Assembly (NCBI RefSeq): GCF_015191005.1
Contig: NZ_CP040442.1
Span: 3,596,001 to 3,660,000, forward strand
DNA: 64,000 bases
DNA from: Kaistella flava (ex Peng et al. 2021)
Lineage (GTDB): Bacteria > Bacteroidota > Bacteroidia > Flavobacteriales > Weeksellaceae
Direction of reading: 5' to 3'
Shown: positions 35,461 through 46,787 of the stretch, piece by piece
How the letters are laid out: each line of letters starts with the position of its first letter
How positions within the stretch are numbered: the first letter of the stretch is position 1
Notes under the pieces: generated by a model
What the model saw: the letters and a program-made list of their open reading frames with translations, nothing else
Told to the model about the DNA's origin: nothing
Database searches by the model: none
Translations under genes and position numbers: made by a program

Positions 35461-36267
35461 TTACTGATGATTTCCATCTGTAGAAATTCGTTCGATATCT
35501 TTGAAATATTTTACGGTTTTAACTTGCAATTCCGCGGTAGCTGGTTCATCGCAAACTAAGATGCATTTTTGATGCATTTGAAGAATAGAAGCCGGCCACA
35601 TGTGATTCACAGAACCTTCGACCACCTCTCGCAAGGCTCTGGCTTTATGATAACCACTAACAATAATCAATACTTCTCTGGCATCCATAATAGTCCCGAC
35701 GCCAACGGTTAGAACTTTAGTAGGAACTTGAGATGCATCATTTTCAAAAAATCTAGAATTTGCTTGAATGGTGTCATAGCAAAGTGATTTTATTCTTGTT
35801 CTGGAAGTTAATGACGATCCCGGTTCATTAAATGCGATATGTCCGTCCATTCCGATTCCTCCCAGAAGTAGGTCAATTCCTCCATATTTCAATATCTTCT
35901 GCTCATATTCAATACATTCATTTTCCAGATTATCAGAATTACTATTTAAAATATGGATGTTTTCTGCAGGAATATCAATGTATTTAAAGAGTTTCTCATT
36001 CATAAAAAAATGATAGCTCTCAGGATGATCTTCAGGAAGACCAATGTATTCATCCATATTAAAAGTAATCACATTCTTAAAAGAGATATCTCCTTTCTTA
36101 TACCTTTTAATCAATTCATTATAAGTAGCAATTGGTGAAGAACCTGTGGGTAATCCAAGCACGAAAGGCTTTTCTGTTGTTGGGCTAAAATCATTTATTT
36201 TTTTAATTAAATAATCGGCAGTCCAATAGGCAATTTCGTTTTCGTCTTGTTTTATGAGGATTCTCAT
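35461..36267 (-). CDS. nagB: Glucosamine-6-phosphate deaminase
   Basis: The 268-residue enzyme converts glucosamine-6-phosphate to fructose-6-phosphate and ammonia. Clear motifs are LGLPTGSSPIATYNELI, VITFNMDEYIGLPEDHPESYHFFM (catalytic Asp), LLGGIGMDGHIAFNEPGSSLTSRTR (active-site His loop) and TVGVGTIMDAREVLIIVSGYHKA. Length is normal. Lying within a set of glycan genes with a PIG-L deacetylase gene, it may recycle amino sugar into fructose-6-phosphate, which is also a phosphoketolase substrate. Confidence 0.95.
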   Translation of the reverse strand: MRILIKQDENEIAYWTADYLIKKINDFSPTTEKPFVLGLPTGSSPIATYNELIKRYKKGDISFKNVITFNMDEYIGLPEDHPESYHFFMNEKLFKYIDIPAENIHILNSNSDNLENECIEYEQKILKYGGIDLLLGGIGMDGHIAFNEPGSSLTSRTRIKSLCYDTIQANSRFFENDASQVPTKVLTVGVGTIMDAREVLIIVSGYHKARALREVVEGSVNHMWPASILQMHQKCILVCDEPATAELQVKTVKYFKDIERISTDGNHQ

Positions 36268-36294
36268 TATCGCTTTATTTACAGTGTTTATACG

Positions 36295-37437
36295 TTAACT
36301 TATTCCCAGCTTATCTTGTAAGATCTGCAGAAATTTTTTGGTGACCACCTTATAATCAAAATGTTCCACAGCACGCTCTCTACCAGCTTTCCCCATTTTT
36401 ATTCTGAGTTCCTCGTCTTCCATCAGCTTTAACAAATAAGTCGCAATATCCTGAACGTTAGCGCGGTAATCGACCGTTCTTGGTATGTCAAATTCTACTT
36501 TTCGATTGGCTTCATAGCCAGATTCTTCCCCTAAAATAACTTCGTTAACGACAATTTTTTTCGCTACATCTGCCAGAAAAGCAGTTTCATTATGAATTAA
36601 TGTATCCAGCATTCCCATGGCATTAATTCCAATTACCGGTTTTCCGCAAGCTCCAGCTTCGACTTGTGGCATACCGAAACCTTCAAGTCTTGACGGCGCT
36701 GCATAAATATCGCAGGCACCAATTAGATAAGGCATAAAGTTTCGCGAAATCTTATTAGTTGCGTAGGTAATATTTTTTTCAAGACCTAAGGATTCTGCCA
36801 TTTTTAAATCCAGCATATTTTGAACTTCTGTGCGAGGTTGTGGCCAAACTTTACAGACATATTTCCAGTCAGGTGCTTTGGTATCAATTATTGAAAGCGC
36901 TTGCATTACTTCTTGAGCGCCTTTAGAAGCGGCATCACCTCCAACCGTTAAAATCATGAGCTGATCTGCTGAAATGCCCAATGATTCCCGAACGCTCAAA
37001 ATTTTTGGATCATTTTTGTCAAAAGGAATAAAAGAGGAAGTATCACATCCAACCGGAAGTACCTCAATATTTTCAGCCTTAATGCCGTCTCTTACGTACA
37101 TTTCTTTCACCCAGTTTGAAGTAACTAAAATAAGTGGCAATTCGTTCAAAACTTCCTGATAGTTGGCAATATAGCCGTCGGCTACCAACCAGGGAACAGC
37201 CAAAACACCATAGCGTTGCGGATGAAGTATAAGTTCCGGCGTATGACCCCAATAACCGATTCCTACAACCACATCGGGTTCAAACCATCGGTAATACCAT
37301 TCTTTTTCCTGAGCCGATTCGAAATGGGCTGCTCTGGCATCTACGCCAAGCTCAATCAGTCCACGGAAAAGCATATCTCCCTGTGTTGCTAAGCCACCTG
37401 GTGAAGGTGGGTAATCATATAAGACTAAAACTTTCAT
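36295..37437 (-). CDS. GT4 family glycosyltransferase
   Basis: The 380-residue GT-B enzyme begins MKVLVLYDYPPSPGGLATQGDML (donor-side glycine-rich loop). The C-terminal nucleotide-sugar site shows DIYAAPSRLEGFGMPQVEAGACGKPVIG, a clear EX7E retaining GT4 motif. A middle part reads LMILTVGGDAASKGAQEVMQAL. It probably builds a cytoplasmic or lipid-linked glycan. It sits between nagB and the PIG-L gene on the same strand, with small gaps, as in an operon. Confidence 0.9.
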   Translation of the reverse strand: MKVLVLYDYPPSPGGLATQGDMLFRGLIELGVDARAAHFESAQEKEWYYRWFEPDVVVGIGYWGHTPELILHPQRYGVLAVPWLVADGYIANYQEVLNELPLILVTSNWVKEMYVRDGIKAENIEVLPVGCDTSSFIPFDKNDPKILSVRESLGISADQLMILTVGGDAASKGAQEVMQALSIIDTKAPDWKYVCKVWPQPRTEVQNMLDLKMAESLGLEKNITYATNKISRNFMPYLIGACDIYAAPSRLEGFGMPQVEAGACGKPVIGINAMGMLDTLIHNETAFLADVAKKIVVNEVILGEESGYEANRKVEFDIPRTVDYRANVQDIATYLLKLMEDEELRIKMGKAGRERAVEHFDYKVVTKKFLQILQDKLGIS

Positions 37438-37505
37438 CTGGTAATGTTTTTAAAGGTCATATCTAATTATTTATTTTTGTAAGTGATTATATTTAAAGAG
37501 TTTAT

Positions 37506-38144
37506 TTAGGTCAGAACTGAATTTTTCTCCAACCAATTTTGCGCATCTGTAGGATTATTAAATTTCCAGAACGCTTCACTTTTGGGAGTGATCCTGGCTT
37601 CAAATCCTGTTTTTTCAAAACCGTAAACTTCAGTAATTAATCGATGTTTTTCTTGCCATATATTATTAGGAAGTGTTTGTTGAATGCTTGCACCTCTTAT
37701 TGGTATTGGATCATAATTTTTATTTCCATCTTCATAAGCAAAAGCCCAAAGTTCGTTTGTTTGGATTTTTTTATCGTTCCATAATGCTATAACGGCACTA
37801 CCAATTTCTTCATGACGTAAATGTCTGGTGTATTCGCCAAAAGGACTGTGCGTTATAGTAAGGTCGAAGTTGGATTTTGGAACCAAATCTAAAATCGCTT
37901 TTTGTACTTCTTTTCTATCCAAAGGATGTTGTTCTGGACCATCATCTAAATCACCCATAATGCCTTTGGCGTTTAATTCTTTTAATACTCTTTGGAATTT
38001 TGGAGCTCTATCAGAATCATTTTTCCTACATAAACAGGCAATGAACCAATTGCATTCTGGATGAAGTAACATCATGCCACCACACCAAAGAATTTCGTCG
38101 TCAGGATGGGCGACAATTACTGCAATGTTTTTGAGGAATTTCAT
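37506..38144 (-). CDS. PIG-L family deacetylase
   Basis: The 212-residue protein starts with the zinc-binding motif VIVAHPDDEILWCGGMMLL (AHPDDE) and has the second motif THSPFGEYTRHLRHEEIG with its histidine ligand. The PIG-L/LmbE family removes acetyl groups from N-acetylglucosaminyl compounds. No membrane helix or signal is present, so it is cytosolic. It is the furthest-upstream gene of the sugar run and could supply a free amino sugar. Confidence 0.92.
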   Translation of the reverse strand: MKFLKNIAVIVAHPDDEILWCGGMMLLHPECNWFIACLCRKNDSDRAPKFQRVLKELNAKGIMGDLDDGPEQHPLDRKEVQKAILDLVPKSNFDLTITHSPFGEYTRHLRHEEIGSAVIALWNDKKIQTNELWAFAYEDGNKNYDPIPIRGASIQQTLPNNIWQEKHRLITEVYGFEKTGFEARITPKSEAFWKFNNPTDAQNWLEKNSVLT

Positions 38145-38281
38145 GGTTTTTTTTAGTTTCTACATTGTAAAAGAATTTCGTCAATTCCTTTACGAATTTT
38201 TAAAAGCGTTCATCATTGGATCTTTTTTTAAATTAAATTCCTAGCACTGATTTCTTAGAACTGAATTTGAGCTATTTAAAT

Positions 38282-39145
38282 CTATAACTGAGTTTTCTTA
38301 ATAGGAATAACTCCCGCCATTTCTCCTATAATATTGACCAATTCGCTACCCGTTGGAACTACGATTTTGGAATTTGACTGCAGCGAGGTTTCCACCATTT
38401 CCAGTTTTCTAAGGGTTTGCGCATTGCCAATAAAATATTTTTCTGCTGCTTCATTTACCAGTTTTATTGCTTCTGCCTCGCCTTCTGCATATAATATTTT
38501 AGCCTGTTTTACTCCTTCAGCTTCTTTTATTTTTGCCCTCTTTACACCATCTGCAACTGTTTCGGTCGCTGTAGCATAATCGATTGCTGCAATTTTTTCA
38601 TTTTCAGCTTTTACCACTTTATTCATTGTTTCCTGAACATCCTTAGGTGGGTCAATTTCTTTTAACTCTGTTCTTACCACTTTAATTCCCCATTTTCGTG
38701 TTTCGGTAAGTAATGTTCGATAGAGCTCTGCATTGATTTTACCACGTTCACTATTCGCAGATTTTAGAGTTAAAGTACCAATGATATTTCTTAGAGTTGT
38801 TCGTGCTAAGTTTACGATCTGATATTTATAATCGTTCACGTTATAAATCGAACTCTTAACACTGTCTTCATCATTTTTAATTTCAAAATAAACCTGAGCA
38901 TCAACTCTTGCATTCAGATTGTCATTCGTGATAATTTCCTGAGGTTCAGCATCAACCATTTGCTCGGTTACATTAACAATGAAAATCTTGTCTATAATCG
39001 GAATAATCCAATGAAAACCGGGAGTCGCAAACTTTGAATATTTCCCCAACCTTTCAATTAAACCTCTTTGGGTAGGACGAACGATTTTAATTCCTGAGAG
39101 TAGGAAAATCACAATGAAAAGAATGAGTATTAAATAAGAGTACAT
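38282..39145 (-). CDS. SPFH/Band 7 protein (QmcA/stomatin-like)
   Basis: The 287-residue protein has one N-terminal transmembrane helix (YLILILFIVIFLLSGI), then the SPFH domain (IVRPTQRGLIERLGKYSKFATPGFHWIIPIID) and a long C-terminal coiled coil rich in Ala, Glu and Lys. The pattern is that of QmcA/YbbK paraslipins, which form oligomers in membrane microdomains. An NfeD partner gene is usual for that group and is not seen here. A second, different SPFH protein is encoded at 58.8 kb. Confidence 0.9.
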   Translation of the reverse strand: MYSYLILILFIVIFLLSGIKIVRPTQRGLIERLGKYSKFATPGFHWIIPIIDKIFIVNVTEQMVDAEPQEIITNDNLNARVDAQVYFEIKNDEDSVKSSIYNVNDYKYQIVNLARTTLRNIIGTLTLKSANSERGKINAELYRTLLTETRKWGIKVVRTELKEIDPPKDVQETMNKVVKAENEKIAAIDYATATETVADGVKRAKIKEAEGVKQAKILYAEGEAEAIKLVNEAAEKYFIGNAQTLRKLEMVETSLQSNSKIVVPTGSELVNIIGEMAGVIPIKKTQL

Positions 39146-39188
39146 GACGAATTGTTTTAAAATTATGGGTGAGTTTTACTGGCATAAA

Positions 39189-39536
39189 TTAAAATTCATA
39201 ACCGCTTTTTATCACCGTAGAAATCATTTTAAATCGCTCGTTGGCCTTTATTATATTTTTGGTGTTGGCAGGAATAATGATTGCTTGACCTGTATTCAAA
39301 GTGTGTGAAATATCGTTGATGATGATTTCCGCACGACCTTCGATGATTTGTATAAACGAATCGAATCGGGATAGTTTTTCAGTAAGGTTTTCTCCTGTAT
39401 CAACAGACACTATAGTTACATTACCACTTGTCTTTTTTATAATGGTTTTTGTGACCACAGAATTAGGAACATATTCAATAATCTCTAAAATAATAAAGGA
39501 TTTTGATTTTTCAACTTCTGTATTTTCCATCTCCAA
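39189..39536 (-). CDS. Cupin-domain protein
   Basis: The 115-residue single-domain beta barrel has GDVT-type cupin features in modified form (GENLTEKLSRFDSFIQIIEGRAEIIINDISHTLNTGQAIIIPANTKNIIKA). The metal-binding histidines of cupin motif 1 are largely missing, so it is more likely a binding or regulatory barrel than an oxygenase. It lies between the SPFH and AraC genes on the same strand. Confidence 0.78.
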   Translation of the reverse strand: MEMENTEVEKSKSFIILEIIEYVPNSVVTKTIIKKTSGNVTIVSVDTGENLTEKLSRFDSFIQIIEGRAEIIINDISHTLNTGQAIIIPANTKNIIKANERFKMISTVIKSGYEF

Positions 39537-39728
39537 AATTTTATAATTTAGGCCTAAAATGGATTTTAATAAAATCTTAGTATAAAGGTGCTAGATTTTG
39601 ATTGATAATGTATTACATAGCATCGAAGAAGAATTATAGTATTCCCACATTCAATTTTAGACGATCGGGATGAGTGTTAGAAAGGGGTTTTAAGAGTTTT
39701 GTGTGCGCTGAGATATTTGCTTTTTAGA

Positions 39729-40289
39729 CTACAAATCCTCCAGGTTTCTCAAGCGTTTTTTTTTGAGACTTTTAAAATAGGTTGGAGTAAGACCTGTGAC
39801 TTTTTTAAATTGATTTGAAAGATGAGCTACACTGCTGTAATGTAGTTTATAGGAAATTTCAGTAAGGTTTAATTCACCATACATTAATAGTTCTTTTGCT
39901 CTTTCAATTTTATTTAAAATAATATATTGCTGAATAGTAATTCCCTTAACTTCAGAAAAGGTATTCGCTAAATAGGTATAGTCGTATCCAAGTTTTTTGC
40001 TGATGTAATCTGAATAGTTAACTTTCGGTACTTCGTCGGAATAATGAACCATTTCAATAATGATGGCCTTTATTTTTTCAATAATAATATTCCGCTTATT
40101 ATCAAGAAGTTCCAGTCCGTAGTGATGTAAGTTTTGGCGTAATTCTTCTTTCTGAGCGTCATTTATGTTCTCTCGAATCTCAATCGTGCCAAGGTCTACA
40201 TTGACGCAATGCAGTCCTATTTTTTGAAGCTCTTGCTTTACGATCATTTTACAGCGCAAGCTTACCATGTATTTAATGTAAATAAACAT
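39729..40289 (-). CDS. AraC-family regulator with small N-terminal domain
   Basis: From ATG 40289 the protein has 186 residues. The last 100 form an AraC double helix-turn-helix (YISKKLGYDYTYLANTFSEVKGITIQQYIILNKIERAKELL, NLTEISYKLHYSSVAHLSNQFKKVTGLTP). The N-terminal 80 residues (VSLRCKMIVKQELQKIGLHCVNVDLGTIEI) resemble a heavy-metal-associated fold with one Cys in place of CXXC. The shorter start is chosen because it gives the usual length and leaves room for a promoter at 40381-40412. It may regulate genes on either side of the divergent gap; that is inference. Confidence 0.85.
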   Translation of the reverse strand: MFIYIKYMVSLRCKMIVKQELQKIGLHCVNVDLGTIEIRENINDAQKEELRQNLHHYGLELLDNKRNIIIEKIKAIIIEMVHYSDEVPKVNYSDYISKKLGYDYTYLANTFSEVKGITIQQYIILNKIERAKELLMYGELNLTEISYKLHYSSVAHLSNQFKKVTGLTPTYFKSLKKKRLRNLEDL

Positions 40290-40380
40290 TGTGTTCCTCA
40301 ATTGTGTTTTTTTGACTAACGAACGAAACAATACGATCTCAAAATGAGATTTACATAAATTTTCTTTCATTTTGTCCGTT

Positions 40381-40412
40381 TAAAGATACAAAAAATCACT
40401 TCAAGTTAGCAA
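40381..40412 (-). promoter_or_regulatory. Candidate promoter of the AraC-type gene
   Basis: Read on the minus strand, TTG (40410-40412) is 21 bases from TATCTTTA (40381-40388), one mismatch to TAnnTTTG. A transcript would start about 85 bases before ATG 40289. Confidence 0.45.
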
Positions 40413-42429
<2,017 letters not shown>

Positions 42430-42454
42430 ATATATCGAAAACAAAAATAAAACA

Positions 42455-42844
42455 ATGAACCTTAAAATATTCCTTCCCTACAAAATATTCGCTGATGTCG
42501 AAGATGTCAGTAGCGTAGTAGTGGAAACAAGTGCAGGTTCTTATGGTTTTTTACCGCAAAGACTGGATTGTGTGGCTGCTTTAGTTCCAGGTATTTTAAC
42601 CTACAAAATTCAAAACGAAAAGGAAATGTATGTTGCTGTGGATGAAGGCGTAATGGTAAAAGCAGGAGCAGATGTTTTGGTTTCCGTACGAAATGCTTTC
42701 GGCGGTACAGACCTGGGCAAACTTGGTGAACTCGTAAAAAGTGAATTTAAAAATCAGAACGAAGCTGAGTTCGAAGTTAAATCCGTCGTCGCAAAATTGG
42801 AAGTTGGATTTATTTACAGCTTTGATAAATTTCGTAATCAGTAA
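42455..42844 (+). CDS. atpC: N-type F1 ATPase subunit epsilon
   Basis: This 129-residue protein has the epsilon N-terminal beta sandwich (MNLKIFLPYKIFADVEDVSSVVVETSAGSYGFLPQRLDCVAALVPGILTY). The C-terminal helical arm is short. It links the rotor to the c-ring. The start at 42455 fits the family; an upstream ATG would overlap atpD. Its place directly after atpD and before atpQ is the N-ATPase order. Confidence 0.9.
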   Translation: MNLKIFLPYKIFADVEDVSSVVVETSAGSYGFLPQRLDCVAALVPGILTYKIQNEKEMYVAVDEGVMVKAGADVLVSVRNAFGGTDLGKLGELVKSEFKNQNEAEFEVKSVVAKLEVGFIYSFDKFRNQ

Positions 42845-42846
42845 AA

Positions 42847-43167
42847 ATGATGGCAGCCGATCCTGATAAAAAAGAAGATTTTTTTAGCGACGAGATCTCT
42901 AAAAAAGAGCAGCGAAAATTGAAAGCGCTGCAAGATAAAAATGGAGTTTGGTTTGGCTTAGGAATGATGGGAATGGTCGGTTGGTCTGTAGCAGTGCCGA
43001 CTTTGATGGGAGCGGCTTTAGGTATTTGGTTAGATAAAGACTATCCGCAATATTTTTCCTGGACATTGTCGCTCCTGTTTATAGGTCTTGTAACAGGAAT
43101 TGTTATCGCCGGATATTGGGTGAAGAACGAGGATAAAGAAATACATAAAAATGATAGCGATGAATGA
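42847..43167 (+). CDS. atpQ: AtpQ/AtpZ-like small membrane protein of the N-ATPase
   Basis: The 106-residue protein has a charged N-terminal 45 residues and two transmembrane helices (GLGMMGMVGWSVAVPTLMGA; FSWTLSLLFIGLVTGIVIAG) separated by WLDKDYPQ. The AtpZ/AtpI type signature GIWLDKDYP is typical of AtpQ. It may aid c-ring assembly or ion entry. It overlaps atpR by 8 bases. Confidence 0.85.
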   Translation: MMAADPDKKEDFFSDEISKKEQRKLKALQDKNGVWFGLGMMGMVGWSVAVPTLMGAALGIWLDKDYPQYFSWTLSLLFIGLVTGIVIAGYWVKNEDKEIHKNDSDE

Positions 43168-43480
43168 AGTAATAACAATGATATTGGTTTTTTTGACAGG
43201 AGCTTTACTAGGAATCATATTCTTTGGTGGACTTTGGTTTACCGTGAAAAAATCGGTCAATGCAAAATTACCTGCGCTCTTAATAATGAGCAGTCTTTTT
43301 CTCCGCATGAGTATTACCGTAATCGGATTTTACCTCATCGGAAATAATAATTGGCAAAGGCTTTTATTGTGTCTTTTAGGTTTTATTGCAGCGAGATCTC
43401 TGGTACTTTACGTCACCAAAATAATAGATGAAAAACAGTTGACTTTAAATAAAGAAGAAATACATGAAACTCAGTCCTGA
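43160..43480 (+). CDS. atpR: AtpR, N-ATPase-specific membrane protein
   Basis: This 106-residue protein has three transmembrane helices with the AtpR start MNEVITMILVFLTGALLGIIFFGGLWFTVKKS. AtpR is found only in N-type operons and has been suggested to interact with the c-ring acidic residues. ATG 43160 is preferred to 43151 because it gives the family N-terminus. It overlaps atpB by 17 bases. Confidence 0.83.
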   Translation: MNEVITMILVFLTGALLGIIFFGGLWFTVKKSVNAKLPALLIMSSLFLRMSITVIGFYLIGNNNWQRLLLCLLGFIAARSLVLYVTKIIDEKQLTLNKEEIHETQS

Positions 43481-44165
43481 TCAAACGGTTTTTTGGCAGT
43501 ATGGTTTTGTAACCGTCAATCTTACCCTCGTTACCACTTGGGGAATTATGATTTTGCTCGTTATTTCTGCAACATTAATCACCCGAAAACTAAAAACCGA
43601 TATTAAGATTTCCCGTTGGCAATGTTTCTTAGAAATGATTGTCACCGGAATCAATCAGCAAATAGAGGAAGTAGGTTTAAAAAAACCGGAAGAATATATC
43701 GGATTTATTGGAACCTTATTTTTGTTTATCGGATTTTCTAATATCTGTATCGTTTTTCCAGGTTATACACCACCGACCGCCTCACTTTCTACAACGACTG
43801 CATTGGCATTATGTGTTTTTTTAGCCGTTCCGTTTTATGGAATTAGTAAACGTGGATTTTTGGGATATCTCAAATCATTTTTACAACCTACATGGTTGAT
43901 GCTTCCTTTTAATATTATTGGTGAAGTTTCGCGTACGCTTGCTTTAGCCATAAGATTATTCGGTAACATCATGAGTGGTGGAATGATCGTCGCAATTTTA
44001 CTCAGTATATCACCTTTTATTTTTCCTGTTTTAATGAAAGCGTTGGGTTTACTTACTGGTACCGTTCAGGCCTATATTTTCAGCATTTTGGCGACGGTCT
44101 ATATTGCTGCCGCAGTTCGAAACGAAAATGAAACCACTGAAAAAAAAGTAATAACTCCTAAATAA
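43464..44165 (+). CDS. atpB: N-type F0 ATPase subunit a
   Basis: The 233-residue subunit has five or six transmembrane helices. The essential ion-path arginine sits in GEVSRTLALAIRLFGNIMSGG (motif LAIRLFGN). It forms the half-channels next to the c-ring. It follows atpR with overlap and precedes atpE by 10 bases. Confidence 0.95.
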   Translation: MKLSPDQTVFWQYGFVTVNLTLVTTWGIMILLVISATLITRKLKTDIKISRWQCFLEMIVTGINQQIEEVGLKKPEEYIGFIGTLFLFIGFSNICIVFPGYTPPTASLSTTTALALCVFLAVPFYGISKRGFLGYLKSFLQPTWLMLPFNIIGEVSRTLALAIRLFGNIMSGGMIVAILLSISPFIFPVLMKALGLLTGTVQAYIFSILATVYIAAAVRNENETTEKKVITPK

Positions 44166-44175
44166 ATAAATCAAA

Positions 44176-44445
44176 ATGGACAGTATAACTTCAATCGCAA
44201 TCGCATCGATAGTTACCGCAGGCTTAACAACATCCATTGGTTGTATGATGCCCGCAATAAGCGAAGGAAAAGCAGTGGCATCTGCGCTGGGTTCAATTGC
44301 GCAACAACCCGATGCCGCACCCACAATTACAAGAACATTATTTGTCGGATTAGCGATGATAGAATCTACAGCGATCTACTGCTTTGTAGTCTCGATGATA
44401 CTCATTTTTGCCAATCCGTTTTGGACTCACATCTTAGCCAAATAG
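44176..44445 (+). CDS. atpE: N-type F0 ATPase subunit c
   Basis: This 89-residue hairpin forms the rotor ring. Two transmembrane helices flank the polar loop AQQPDAAPT. Helix 2 has the carboxylate Glu63 in MIESTAIY, matching the E-S-T-x-x-Y set of sodium-binding c subunits. Helix 1 has a second carboxylate, Glu30 (PAISEGKA), at the place of the sodium-ligand Gln in Ilyobacter. Two carboxylates per hairpin are a mark of N-type c subunits. It is close to the reported c-ring of Burkholderia pseudomallei. Ion choice (sodium or proton) cannot be fixed. Confidence 0.93.
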   Translation: MDSITSIAIASIVTAGLTTSIGCMMPAISEGKAVASALGSIAQQPDAAPTITRTLFVGLAMIESTAIYCFVVSMILIFANPFWTHILAK

Positions 44446-44449
44446 CGTC

Positions 44450-45247
44450 ATGAATATCAACTGGTTCACCGTAATTGCACAAATCATTAATTTCCTGATT
44501 CTGGTATGGTTGCTCAAGAGATTACTCTACAAACCCATCCTCAATGCTGTAAACGAACGGGAGAAAAAGATTAGTGATGAATTAAAAGATGCCGATGCTC
44601 AAAAAGCTGCGGCTGAAAAAGAACAGGCTGGTTTTAAAAAGAAAAATGAAGATTTTGATAATCAGAAAAAAGAGTTGCTGGATAAAGCGGTTGCCGATGC
44701 TAATGCGCAGAAGGATCAGTTGATAGCGACAGCAAAAACAGATGCTAAGGCTTTGGGTTTGTCTCTCGAAAAAGCCTTTAAAGAAAAGCACAATCAAGAT
44801 CAAAAAGACCTCGCTCAAAATACGCAGGAACAGGTATTTGCTATTACCCGAAAAGCGCTGACAGAAATTGCTTCTGTTAGTTTAGAAGCACAATCTGTAG
44901 ATGCTTTTATCAAAAATCTAAATTCGGCAAAAGATGAGGAAAAACAAAAGTTTATTGACGCTTTTAAAGTAAATGCAAATGCAATTCTGGTGAGAAGTGC
45001 ATTTGATCTTCCCGACAAACAAAAGAGTGATATAACCAATGCCGTCAATGAATTGCTCAGCACAAAAACAGAATTGCAGTTTAAGACCGCACCCGAATTA
45101 ATAAGCGGCATCGAACTTTCAACCAACGGCTATAAAATGTCGTGGAGCTTTTCAGAATATCTCACCCAATTACAAAAAAATATTTCATCAGATTTAAAAG
45201 AAAAGGAACCAGAACCTCCAGAAAAAAAAGATCATGTCGACCCTTGA
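44450..45247 (+). CDS. atpF: N-type F0 ATPase subunit b with delta-like C-terminus
   Basis: The 265-residue protein has one N-terminal membrane helix ([26 protein letters not shown]), a long coiled coil (about 30-150), and then a region (about 155-250) reading [17 protein letters not shown] and [19 protein letters not shown] that resembles the C-terminal end of subunit delta (PELIGGI...D-S type). No separate delta gene is in the operon. The length is about 100 residues above a simple b subunit. A b-delta fusion is inferred. The stop overlaps the atpA start by 14 bases. Confidence 0.9.
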   Translation: MNINWFTVIAQIINFLILVWLLKRLLYKPILNAVNEREKKISDELKDADAQKAAAEKEQAGFKKKNEDFDNQKKELLDKAVADANAQKDQLIATAKTDAKALGLSLEKAFKEKHNQDQKDLAQNTQEQVFAITRKALTEIASVSLEAQSVDAFIKNLNSAKDEEKQKFIDAFKVNANAILVRSAFDLPDKQKSDITNAVNELLSTKTELQFKTAPELISGIELSTNGYKMSWSFSEYLTQLQKNISSDLKEKEPEPPEKKDHVDP

Positions 45248-46787
45248 AATTGATCCAATCGCAATCGACCCGTTTAAACAAATTTCTGCGGGAATAGAGA
45301 ACTTTCGTTTTTCTATGCAACTTCGTGAAATTGGTTTAGTAACGAGTGTCGCGACTGGTATTGCCAAAGTTTCCGGTCTTCCAAATGTAGGCTTTGAAGA
45401 ACTGTTGCAATTTCAAAATGGCCTTTTTGGAATCGCCTATAACTTGGATGAGGAAGAAGTAGGCGTTATTCTTCTCGGCAAAGATTCCCTTTTTAAAGCG
45501 GGCGATGAGGTCGAAAGAACAGGCAGAGTCATGGATATTCCAGTTGGGAATGCTTTGATAGGAAGAGTAGTTGATCCTTTAGGTCAACCTTTAGATGATA
45601 AAGGCAGAATTCAATATGACAAAAGATTGCCCATCGAAAGCCCGGCACCTGCAATTATGGATCGTAGCGCGGTTTCAGTTCCTTTGCAAACCGGAATAAA
45701 AGTCATTGATGCCTTGATTCCAATTGGTCGTGGTCAGCGGGAATTGATTGTTGGAGATCGGGAAACTGGTAAAACAGCCATTGCCATCGCTGCAATTCTT
45801 AATCAGTTTGATAAAAACGTAGTCTGTATTTACTGCGCCATCGGACAACGTGCCTCAGCAGTAGCGAAAGTAATCGCCAATCTCGAAGAAAAAGGCGCAA
45901 TGAAATATACCGTCGTCGTCGTAGCGGAGGGAAATGATTCTCCCGGCATTGAATATATTGCACCCTACGCTGCTACGAGTATCGCCGAATTTTTCATGGA
46001 GGAAGGCAGGGATGTTTTGATCGTTTATGATGATTTGATTCATCACGCCCGTGCTTATCGTGAACTGTCTTTATTGTTGAGAAGACCTCCGGGTCGTGAA
46101 GCCTTTCCGGGTGATATTTTTTATATCCATTCCCGACTGTTGGAAAGAGCAACTCATTTAAGTGATGAATTAAAAGGAGGTTCCATTACCGCATTACCTA
46201 TTATTGAAACGGAAGCACAAAATATTTCGGCCTATATTCCGACCAATCTAATTTCCATCACCGATGGACAAATTTATCTTTCTCCAAAACTTTTTGAATT
46301 AGGAGTTTTACCTGCCGTTGATGTAGGTAAATCGGTGTCGCGTGTTGGTGATAAAGCCCAGTTGGCGGCTTATGGAACAATTGCAAAATTGAAACTGGAA
46401 TATGCACAGTTTGAAGAATTGGAAACTTTTGCCCGCTTTGGAACTCGATTGGATGAAAATACCCGCAAAACTATTGAGCATGGTAAACGAATTCGTGAAT
46501 GTTTAAAGCAAGAAGAACTTCAGCAACTTACCGCTTCGGAACAGATTTTTATTCTTCTTTCCTTAAAAGAAGGTCTTTTAGATACCATTCCAATTGAAAA
46601 AATGGAGGACGCTGAAAATGCTCTTCTTAAAAATACGACCTCGATTCCGGACGAAATTCAGAAGAATATTTTATCTAACAAAAAATTGGAGGAGAATGAT
46701 ACCAAGACCATTCTGCAGATTGCCCAAAATATACTTGCTCCATTTCAGGAAAAACCGAAAACCGACGCTGATCAAAATAAAAAGTAA
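45234..46787 (+). CDS. atpA: N-type F1 ATPase subunit alpha
   Basis: The 517-residue non-catalytic nucleotide-binding subunit has its P-loop GDRETGKT at 174-181, then [14 protein letters not shown] and [41 protein letters not shown]. The N-terminus is slightly changed relative to the housekeeping form. It overlaps atpF by 14 bases and atpG by one base (A of TAATG), so these three are translated as a block. Confidence 0.96.
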   Translation: MSTLEIDPIAIDPFKQISAGIENFRFSMQLREIGLVTSVATGIAKVSGLPNVGFEELLQFQNGLFGIAYNLDEEEVGVILLGKDSLFKAGDEVERTGRVMDIPVGNALIGRVVDPLGQPLDDKGRIQYDKRLPIESPAPAIMDRSAVSVPLQTGIKVIDALIPIGRGQRELIVGDRETGKTAIAIAAILNQFDKNVVCIYCAIGQRASAVAKVIANLEEKGAMKYTVVVVAEGNDSPGIEYIAPYAATSIAEFFMEEGRDVLIVYDDLIHHARAYRELSLLLRRPPGREAFPGDIFYIHSRLLERATHLSDELKGGSITALPIIETEAQNISAYIPTNLISITDGQIYLSPKLFELGVLPAVDVGKSVSRVGDKAQLAAYGTIAKLKLEYAQFEELETFARFGTRLDENTRKTIEHGKRIRECLKQEELQQLTASEQIFILLSLKEGLLDTIPIEKMEDAENALLKNTTSIPDEIQKNILSNKKLEENDTKTILQIAQNILAPFQEKPKTDADQNKK

